From the NCBI GenBank assembly GCA_955651735.1, contig CATPAM010000529.1, forward strand, positions 1 to 6,588: 6,588 nt of DNA, given 5' to 3'. Numbering within the stretch: position 1 is the stretch's first letter; each line of letters opens with the position of its first letter. Shown piece after piece: positions 1-4,281 of the stretch. This DNA comes from Candidatus Acidiferrales bacterium. Its GTDB lineage: Bacteria > Acidobacteriota > Terriglobia > Acidiferrales > UBA7541. The notes beneath the pieces were generated by a model that was not told the origin of the DNA, searched no databases, and saw only the letters and a list, made by a program, of their open reading frames with translations. The translations under genes were made by a program, and so were the position numbers.

Positions 1-324
1 CTCGGGCGAGCTTGCGTAGACGCCGCGTTTTTGTTCAATCCAATCCCAACTGGTACGATCGGAGCTGTTTTCGTACTGCCCGATACGGATCCATTTGAAG
101 CCGGCGTCGAACATGCGGGTCCACCACCAGCGGTTCCAGGGAAGGTCGGGGTCGCGAGGCAGGTCGGAGTTGATGCCAAAGCCATCGTGGATTTGCGAGG
201 AGCGCTTGGGCGGGACGTGGTCGGGAACGTGTCGCTGCTGGGCGAAGGAGCGGAACGGGAAGAACAAAGAACAGAAGGCGAGGCAAATAATAAGGAAGGC
301 GGTGAGGAGCGACCGCGGGGGCAC
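1..324 (-). CDS. Secreted glycoside hydrolase-like protein, N-terminal part (cut by window edge)
   Basis: This open frame has no stop from the window edge up to a GTG codon at 322-324 and gives 108 visible residues. The start was chosen because a typical signal peptide follows: a short basic stretch, a hydrophobic core at about residues 6-24 and an Ser-Phe-Ala/Gln-Gln cleavage site near residue 28, implying export. The mature part contains GFGINSDLPRDPDLPWNRWW (residues 48-67), then FDAGFKWIRIGQYENSS (72-88) and SWDWIEQKRGVY (92-103). That layout resembles the first strands of the TIM barrel in clan GH-A enzymes (GH39- or GH5-like). The catalytic glutamates would lie beyond the edge, so substrate and family cannot be fixed. 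No Shine-Dalgarno sequence is visible before the GTG, so the exact start is uncertain. The reading as a real gene is supported by its strongly protein-like, Trp-rich composition; the glycosidase call is from recollection of family style. Confidence 0.7.
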   Translation of the reverse strand, partial: MPPRSLLTAFLIICLAFCSLFFPFRSFAQQRHVPDHVPPKRSSQIHDGFGINSDLPRDPDLPWNRWWWTRMFDAGFKWIRIGQYENSSDRTSWDWIEQKRGVYASSPE

Positions 325-496
325 GCCCCAGTGGCGACGGGAAGTATGCGCAACCGGTTGAGGGCGGGGGGGATACAGGCGCTGCGTGGAGCATGCGATG
401 GCGGGAACACGAGAGATCGGGTGAGGCGGACGTTGTGCCCCCCGCCCCGGGTGTTTTGCGAAAAGAGTCTGGAAGTTACTGATTTGATGGAAGTTG

Positions 497-520
497 ACTC
501 TTTTGGGAGCGCAAAAGAGT
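497..520. repeat. Perfect 9-bp inverted repeat, possible operator
   Basis: ACTCTTTTG at 497-505 and CAAAAGAGT at 512-520 are exact reverse complements around a 6-base centre (GGAGCG). The half-site core AAAAGAGT occurs once more at 461-468, and TGGAAGTT is repeated beside both copies. No T-run follows, so an intrinsic terminator is unlikely. It lies about 185 bp upstream of the glycosidase-like start and 268 bp upstream of the membrane-protein start, so it could serve either. The protein that would bind it is unknown. Confidence 0.45.
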
Positions 521-731
521 TTGCAAGAGTGTGATGGCGAAGGGTTTAGCTTGGCGGGAGGGCGTGGAGGAAGGGTTAGCTGTCGAGGTAACATGTGCGG
601 GGTTCTCATATCGTTATACCGGTTGTCAAGCATTTTCTGGGCGTGTAGCAGGAACGCCCGGCACGCTTCGAGGCTCAGGCCAAGCAGCCGGAGGCCCGCA
701 GATCGGTCAGCGGTGGTCTGCGCGGCGAGGT

Positions 732-760
732 TTGCAGACTCCCGGCAAGGGGTGTATTTT
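732..760 (+). promoter_or_regulatory. Weak candidate promoter for the membrane-protein gene
   Basis: TTGCAG (732-737) and TATTTT (755-760) are separated by 17 bp. This would start transcription near 767 and leave a leader of about 20 bases before the ATG at 788. The match to a sigma-70 type consensus is only 3/6 plus 4/6, so this is a suggestion based on position and spacing. Confidence 0.25.
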
Positions 761-787
761 GCCGGTGCTGTCGAAAGGACTAAACGC

Positions 788-1198
788 ATGGCAATGAGAG
801 AAACTGTTCGGAGCTTGCGGGCTTATTTCATTTTAAGCGGGCTTGCGACGCTGTTTTCCTATGGCCGCGCTCTTTGGGTCAATTTTCAGGGTCCATTCAC
901 GCTCGCGACAGTCGTGGGCGTTATTGGCATTGGCTTCAGCCTGGCATTTCTCTATGTAGGGTTTTCTCTGCCCCAGCTGTTGAGAAGTTCCGCGGGCCAA
1001 ATCGTGACACTTCTCTATGTAAGCACGGGTTGGGTTGTATTCGTGTTCTTAGTCGGCCTTCTGGAGAGTCTCGCGCCAGTCGCAGTGATTACTCTCCTCT
1101 TGAGCCTGCTCATCCTCTGGTATCTGCTGAAGAATGTCCGACGACTGGCGGCGGAGGCTCAGGTTTTATCCTCTGGAACAGTTCCGTCCGGCACGTGA
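788..1198 (+). CDS. Small four-helix integral membrane protein of unknown function
   Basis: The 136-residue product is dominated by four hydrophobic segments at about residues 11-29, 37-59, 71-92 and 96-114. A basic cytoplasmic-type N-terminus (MAMRETVRSLR) precedes them and a charged tail beginning KNVRRLAAEAQ follows. By the positive-inside rule both ends should face the cytoplasm. The ATG at 788 was chosen because AGGA at 776-779 sits 8 bases upstream and the protein becomes membrane-like immediately after it, whereas the in-frame sequence further upstream does not look coding. An ATG at 794 is an alternative. I recognise no family motif and no catalytic residues. The CRP/FNR-type gene starts 167 bases downstream on the same strand but appears to have its own promoter, so an operon is not implied. 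Confidence 0.65.
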   Translation: MAMRETVRSLRAYFILSGLATLFSYGRALWVNFQGPFTLATVVGVIGIGFSLAFLYVGFSLPQLLRSSAGQIVTLLYVSTGWVVFVFLVGLLESLAPVAVITLLLSLLILWYLLKNVRRLAAEAQVLSSGTVPSGT

Positions 1199-1302
1199 CG
1201 CACGGTTGGCACGGCATGGCGCCAATCGAAATAAAGAATGTCACCATCCCCTTGAGGCGGGAAGAGTGAAGTGCCATCGAACTTTTCGCGGGATGCAGGC
1301 GA

Positions 1303-1331
1303 TTGACGGAGAGAACCACACGAAGTACCAT
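1303..1331 (+). promoter_or_regulatory. Candidate promoter of the CRP/FNR-type regulator
   Basis: TTGACG (1303-1308, 5/6 to the -35 consensus) and TACCAT (1326-1331, 4/6 to the -10 consensus) are separated by the optimal 17 bp. Transcription would start near 1338, about 27 bases before the ATG at 1365. This argues that the in-frame ATG at 1293 and earlier start codons are not used. Confidence 0.45.
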
Positions 1332-1364
1332 CCCGCTAACAGTCGTGTGAGAGCAAGTACGTTT

Positions 1365-2126
1365 ATGGGGTCCACTATGGCGTCGCCCAATCACCGCTTG
1401 GTTCAACCCGCCACTAAGAGTGAACTTGAGCTGCCGATCGGATTCGATGATTCCCTCTCTCAGGCAGCCGTTTCTACCGCTCTAGTCTCTGTTTTTCGTG
1501 GAAAGTTTTGCGATGCCATACTGCCGAATCGCAAAGCAACTTCTTTCAAAAAGGGAGAGGTCATTTACGAAGTGGGGGATAAGGAGCGAACGTTCTTCTT
1601 TCTCCAAGACGGATTTGTGAAAGTCGGAACGATTACTTCCGATGGCCACGAGCTGATCTACGACGTACGAAAAGGGGGAGACGTCGTCGGCGAGCTTTGC
1701 GCGTCAGAGCCGCGCCGCCCGGACCGGGCGGTGGCGCTGGAGCAAACCGACGCCATCCCCGTGCCATTCGAGGACCTCTTGGAAGTTGTTCGAAAGCAAC
1801 CCGACTTGCTGGCGCGACTCGTCGATGTTTTCTGCCGCGCGCTGAGTGAAGCCTATGCCCAGGTGAACACACTGGCCGTGGATGACACAATTCATCGGCT
1901 TAGCAAAGTGCTGCTGAAATTGGCGGCAAAGATAGGCCAAAATTCAGGGCCTGAGGTCGAGATTCCCACGTATCTCACGCAAGAAGAAATTGCGCAGATG
2001 GTTGTCGCGCGCCGCGAAAGAATTTCAACGGCTTTGAATTTTCTTCGTCGCAAGAAGATGATTCAGTACACGCATCTTGGCCACTTGTTGCTGAATGTGA
2101 CGGCCCTGGAAAGCTATTCCGCTTGA
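1365..2126 (+). CDS. CRP/FNR-family transcriptional regulator
   Basis: The 253-residue protein (249 if the ATG at 1377, which has GGGG six bases upstream, is used) has the two-domain CRP/FNR plan. Residues about 50-150 form the cyclic-nucleotide-type beta-roll, with FLQDGFVKVG, GDVVGEL (Glu110 of GEL, matching CRP Glu72) and DRAVAL (Arg121, matching CRP Arg82; the next residue is Ala instead of CRP Ser83). A long dimer helix follows, then a winged helix-turn-helix at about 203-232, with EEIAQMVVARRERISTAL as the helix-turn-helix. The recognition helix keeps Arg217 and Glu218 (CRP Arg180/Glu181) and Ser221 (FNR Ser212) but has Thr222 where both CRP and FNR have Arg. There is no N-terminal cysteine cluster, so it is not an oxygen-sensing [4Fe-4S] FNR; the ligand is unknown. 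The open frame extends upstream to 1134, but that part is not protein-like and precedes the candidate promoter. Its likely target is the adjacent cytochrome gene, through the paired dyads at 2172-2217. Confidence 0.9.
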   Translation: MGSTMASPNHRLVQPATKSELELPIGFDDSLSQAAVSTALVSVFRGKFCDAILPNRKATSFKKGEVIYEVGDKERTFFFLQDGFVKVGTITSDGHELIYDVRKGGDVVGELCASEPRRPDRAVALEQTDAIPVPFEDLLEVVRKQPDLLARLVDVFCRALSEAYAQVNTLAVDDTIHRLSKVLLKLAAKIGQNSGPEVEIPTYLTQEEIAQMVVARRERISTALNFLRRKKMIQYTHLGHLLLNVTALESYSA

Positions 2127-2171
2127 TTGCGGAGCACGGCTAACTGCTTCCGTTGATGTATCCCCACCTGT

Positions 2172-2189
2172 GTGTTACCGGCGTAACAC
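2172..2189. promoter_or_regulatory. Putative CRP/FNR-type operator, site 1
   Basis: GTGTTAC-CGGC-GTAACAC is a perfect 18-bp dyad with 7-bp arms and a 4-bp centre. Its core GTTAC-N4-GTAAC has the same half-site length and spacing as FNR (TTGAT-N4-ATCAA) and CRP (GTGAT-N4-ATCAC) sites. It lies 46 bp after the regulator's stop codon and 134 bp before the cytochrome gene. If transcription starts near 2250 it is centred at -69.5. No T-run follows, so a terminator is less likely. Confidence 0.6.
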
Positions 2190-2199
2190 TTCCCCGAGG

Positions 2200-2217
2200 C
2201 TGTTACAGAGGGAACAG
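2200..2217. promoter_or_regulatory. Putative CRP/FNR-type operator, site 2
   Basis: CTGTTAC-AGAG-GGAACAG repeats the pattern of site 1 with the same 4-bp centre; the right arm has one change (GGAACA for GTAACA). Its centre is 28 bp from that of site 1. Relative to a start point near 2250 it would be centred at -41.5, the classical class II activator position, and it overlaps where a -35 element would be. Confidence 0.5.
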
Positions 2218-2237
2218 ACTCGTCATGTAAAGAGTGG

Positions 2238-2243
2238 TTGAAT
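2238..2243 (+). promoter_or_regulatory. Candidate -10 element of an activator-dependent promoter for the cytochrome gene
   Basis: TTGAAT matches TATAAT at 4/6 and predicts a start near 2250. The bases where a -35 hexamer would sit (CAGACT, 2215-2220) do not resemble the consensus, as expected if site 2 recruits polymerase through a bound activator. An alternative -10, TGTAAA at 2226-2231, would place site 2 at about -29.5, which would mean repression, so the sign of regulation cannot be decided from sequence. Confidence 0.3.
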
Positions 2244-2258
2244 TGCCTCCTGTTCGAG

Positions 2259-2315
2259 CCTCATCCCGCGCCCGGATGAGATTTCCAAGCTCCGGTCCAA
2301 GGCCGGATGAGGAGG
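2259..2315 (+). promoter_or_regulatory. Leader with mutually exclusive hairpins reaching the Shine-Dalgarno sequence
   Basis: CTCATCC (2260-2266) can pair with GGATGAG at 2274-2280 (7 bp, 7-base loop). Extended to CCTCATCC (2259-2266), it can instead pair with GGATGAGG at 2305-2312 (8 bp), which covers the first bases of the AGGAGG ribosome binding site (2310-2315). CCGGATGAG is present as an exact direct repeat (2272-2280 and 2303-2311), which creates the choice. A third stem, TCCGG/CCGGA (2291-2295 with 2303-2307), competes with the second. This is a pairing argument only; no energies were computed. Confidence 0.3.
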
Positions 2316-2322
2316 TTCTTCC

Positions 2323-3660
2323 ATGAAGAAGACATTGGTTTTCCTGTTCGTCGCCGCATCGGTTGTCGCTTCCTTTGGGTTCGAAACGCCGCAGGATGGT
2401 GTCGCGGAGAACCAGAAGGCGCAGCTTTCCGGCTTCGATGAGGTCATCAGCAAGAACGCCCAACAAATGATGGAGAACGGCAGGCAAATTTTCCGATTTG
2501 ACACCTTCGGGAGCGAGGCTTTTTGGGGCGATGCTTTGCAGCTCCATAAAGCGATTGCCGGCGCGAAGAATGGTGGGGTCGGCCCCGGAGTCAGCCCCAA
2601 GACGGCTCTATCAGTCGGCCTCAAAGTGGACGCGGATGCTTTGCCCGAATCCCTGAAACAGCAGCTCAAGGAGGGCAAAGTCAACTTGGACGATCCGGCG
2701 ACTACACTGGCCTTGCTCAAGCTCAATTCCATACTTGGAGTGACGGGCTTTTTTGACGAGAGCGGCAATTTTCGCTCGATGGGTCTTCAATGCGCTTTCT
2801 GTCATTCCACCGTGGACGACTCTTTTGCTCCGGGAATCGGCAAGCGGCTGGACGGCTGGGCCAACCGCGACTTGAACGTGGGCGCCATTGTGTCGTTGGC
2901 TCCCAACTTGATTCCCTTCACGGATCTGCTTGGTGTGGATGTGGCGACGCTTAAGAAAGTCCTTGCGAGCTGGGGTCCCGGTTGTTTTGACGCGGAACTA
3001 GATAAAGACGGAAAGGCTCTTCGCCCGGACGGCAAGCGGGCCTGCACTCTGATCCCGCCAGCGTTGGGGTTGGCGGGCGTCAACCTCCACACCTGGACAG
3101 GCTTCGGCTCCGTCCCCTACTGGAATGCCTACGTTGCGGCAACGGAAATGCACGGCTCCGGCACCTTCTACGATGCCAGGCTCAACAATCCCCAACAATA
3201 TCCGGTTGCTGCGAAGAGCGGATCGTGGAACACGCGGGGCGTGCCAGACAAAGTGACCTCCAAACTGGCCGCGCTTCATTTCTACCAGTTGGCTATCCCT
3301 GCGCCGAAGCCCCCCGATGGGAGCTTTAACAAGGGCGCGGCAGAGCGTGGCAAAGAAATCTTCAATGGCAAGGGGAAATGTTCAGGCTGCCATGTGCCGC
3401 CGCTGTTCACGGAGCCAGGGAACAATCTTCATGCTCCGAGTGAAGTCGGCGTTGATTCTTTTCAAGCGGAACGCTCGCCGACGCACATGTACCGTACTGC
3501 CCCGCTTGCCGGACTCTGGAGCCACGCGAAAGGCGGGTTTTATCATGATGGCCGGTTCGCGACTTTGCAGGATGTCGTCGAACACTACAACGGACTCCAT
3601 CATCTCGCGCTGAGCGAATCGGAGAAGGCGGCTGTAGTCGAGTACCTGAAGTCGCTCTGA
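2323..3660 (+). CDS. Exported di-haem cytochrome c, cytochrome c peroxidase/di-haem oxidoreductase-like
   Basis: The 445-residue protein begins with a signal peptide (MKKTLVFLFVAASVVASFGF) and has two haem c attachment motifs: CAFCH at residues 157-161 and CSGCH at 353-357. The C-terminal region has the di-haem peroxidase signature RTAPLAGLW (from about 391), then YHDGRFATL at 407-415 and DVVEHY. It is therefore a periplasmic redox enzyme, probably of the bacterial peroxidase/MauG-like superfamily. It differs from classical bacterial cytochrome c peroxidase (roughly 300-350 residues) in having about 130 residues of mature sequence before the first haem, including FRFDTFGSEAFWGDALQLH, so peroxide reduction is not assured. 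Met389, just before RTAPL, is a possible haem ligand but not a certain one. Cys221 and Cys241 lie outside the haem motifs and could form a disulfide. An excellent AGGAGG (2310-2315) lies 7 bases before the ATG. Regulation probably involves the paired dyads and the leader upstream. Confidence 0.85.
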   Translation: MKKTLVFLFVAASVVASFGFETPQDGVAENQKAQLSGFDEVISKNAQQMMENGRQIFRFDTFGSEAFWGDALQLHKAIAGAKNGGVGPGVSPKTALSVGLKVDADALPESLKQQLKEGKVNLDDPATTLALLKLNSILGVTGFFDESGNFRSMGLQCAFCHSTVDDSFAPGIGKRLDGWANRDLNVGAIVSLAPNLIPFTDLLGVDVATLKKVLASWGPGCFDAELDKDGKALRPDGKRACTLIPPALGLAGVNLHTWTGFGSVPYWNAYVAATEMHGSGTFYDARLNNPQQYPVAAKSGSWNTRGVPDKVTSKLAALHFYQLAIPAPKPPDGSFNKGAAERGKEIFNGKGKCSGCHVPPLFTEPGNNLHAPSEVGVDSFQAERSPTHMYRTAPLAGLWSHAKGGFYHDGRFATLQDVVEHYNGLHHLALSESEKAAVVEYLKSL

Positions 3661-3984
3661 GTCCGAAATCCAAAACCGAAAATCTCCAATACGGTAACCG
3701 GGCCGGCGAAAGTCCTGACGTTCTGGGCCGCACGGGGATGAGAATTTCGTGGGCCGACAGTCTCTACTGCATGCCTGCCCAATAGATCGCATTGAACAGC
3801 AGCTGGAAGGTTCCTTCGGTTTGGGCGCTATGGGACGCGGAAGCCGAACAGGACGATCTTGCCTTTGCCTTTGGTGAAAGAGCACAAGATAAGCGTGTGG
3901 ATGCGGTTGCAAGTTATGCTTGGAAACGGAGGAGTGGGTGAGCGGTTGAAACCGGCGGTCTTGAAAAATTAAATCGTCGGTTCA
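3661..3984. other. Convergent intergenic region after the cytochrome gene
   Basis: No intact gene is supported here. The only recognisable content is the minus-strand peptidase-like remnant at 3764-3876. The bases just after the cytochrome stop are A/C-rich (GTCCGAAATCC, CAAAACCGAAAATC) and look like spacer. I found no convincing intrinsic terminator for either converging unit. The best stem (3950-3957 with 3975-3982) needs a G-U pair and a 17-base loop. Confidence 0.5.
3764..3876 (-). pseudogene. Frameshifted C-terminal remnant, M14-type carboxypeptidase-like
   Basis: Read on the minus strand, one frame gives TKGKGKIVLFGFRVP and then a stop (3828-3830). The frame one base over continues without a gap as SAQTEGTFQLLFNAIYWAGM and stops at 3764-3766. 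Joined, they resemble the C-terminal end I know from large bacterial M14 zinc-peptidase-like proteins (GKG-vvLFgFRp--rAQ--GTF-lLFNAl). Restoring two bases at the junction would give the usual four residues between GFR and AQ. The catalytic domain is absent and no start signal is visible, so this is a fossil gene end. The family assignment is from memory of the motif and is moderate; that this was once coding is better supported than which family it was. Confidence 0.45.
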
Positions 3985-4265
3985 CTATCTGATAGAAAAT
4001 TCAACTAAATCCCTTTGCCAGCTGCAAGATAGCGCGAATTTTAATTTTCTGGATTTGCTTGGTTTTCCGAGCTGAACTAACTCCGCTACTCTGCCCGATT
4101 CCGGCGTCACGATCGTCAGGCCCAGTGTCGCGAGCGCAACGGAAGGAGCGGCGCCGAAGAGGCCAGCAAAACTCTTAGGCTTCAGTGGGTCCCCCAGAAT
4201 CGCAAAGAGGGACGCGACAACGCCTCCCACGAAAAAACAAAAAACACCGGTGTCATTGCAGTCAT
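3985..4265 (-). pseudogene. Broken DUF3147-like small membrane protein gene downstream of poxB
   Basis: Sixteen bases after the poxB stop, AGAGG precedes an ATG at 4265-4263 (a second in-frame ATG is at 4256-4254), opening MTAMTPVFFVFSWEAL. The neighbouring frame reads FFVGGVVASLFAILGD and then KPKSFAGLFGAAPSVALATL, a sequence I associate with the DUF3147 family of small membrane proteins. One extra T in the run of six Ts at 4232-4237 would join them as MTPVFFVFFVGGVVASLF. Beyond about ...GLTIV the frame continues to a stop at 3985-3987 as a Lys/Ser-rich, non-membrane tail unlike the family, so the C-terminal half also appears lost. The position and spacing suggest it was once the second gene of a poxB operon. 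A sequencing error in the homopolymer could explain the frameshift but not the foreign tail. Confidence 0.5.
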
Positions 4266-4281
4266 ACCTCTGGAGCCTGCG

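Larger units (their letters stand above)
325..787. other. Intergenic region between divergent genes
   Basis: This stretch separates the minus-strand glycosidase-like gene from the plus-strand membrane protein. Open frames cross it in several phases, but none has protein-like composition; in particular the upstream extension of the membrane-protein frame (494-787) is Arg- and Cys-rich and looks non-coding. The region holds the perfect inverted repeat at 497-520 and a direct repeat of TGGAAGTT at 470-477 and 488-495. It should contain the promoters of both flanking genes. Confidence 0.6.

Noticed and set aside
35..394. Minus-strand 119-codon frame overlapping the glycosidase-like gene
   Set aside because: It is Pro/Arg/Leu-rich and out of phase with the frame that gives a signal peptide and a coherent Trp-rich domain; it is a shadow of that gene.
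494..787. Upstream extension of the membrane-protein frame
   Set aside because: It is Arg/Cys/Ser-rich without family character, while the ATG at 788 has a good ribosome binding site and begins the hydrophobic protein.
1134..1364. Upstream extension of the CRP/FNR-type regulator frame
   Set aside because: The extension is not protein-like, overlaps the end of the membrane-protein gene and contains the candidate promoter at 1303-1331.
1365..2126. Oxygen-sensing FNR
   Set aside because: There is no N-terminal cysteine cluster; the three cysteines present are scattered in the sensor domain and linker.
2172..2189. Site 1 as an intrinsic terminator of the regulator gene
   Set aside because: The 7-bp stem is followed by TTCCCC and not a T-run, and a similar dyad lies just downstream, which fits operators better.
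3382..3912. Minus-strand 176-codon frame across the end of the cytochrome gene
   Set aside because: Most of it is antisense to the cytochrome gene and its composition is not protein-like; the recognisable remnant at 3764-3876 is in other frames.
3950..3982. Hairpin AACCGGCG / CGTCGGTT as a terminator
   Set aside because: The loop is 17 bases, one pair is G-U and no T-run follows on either strand.
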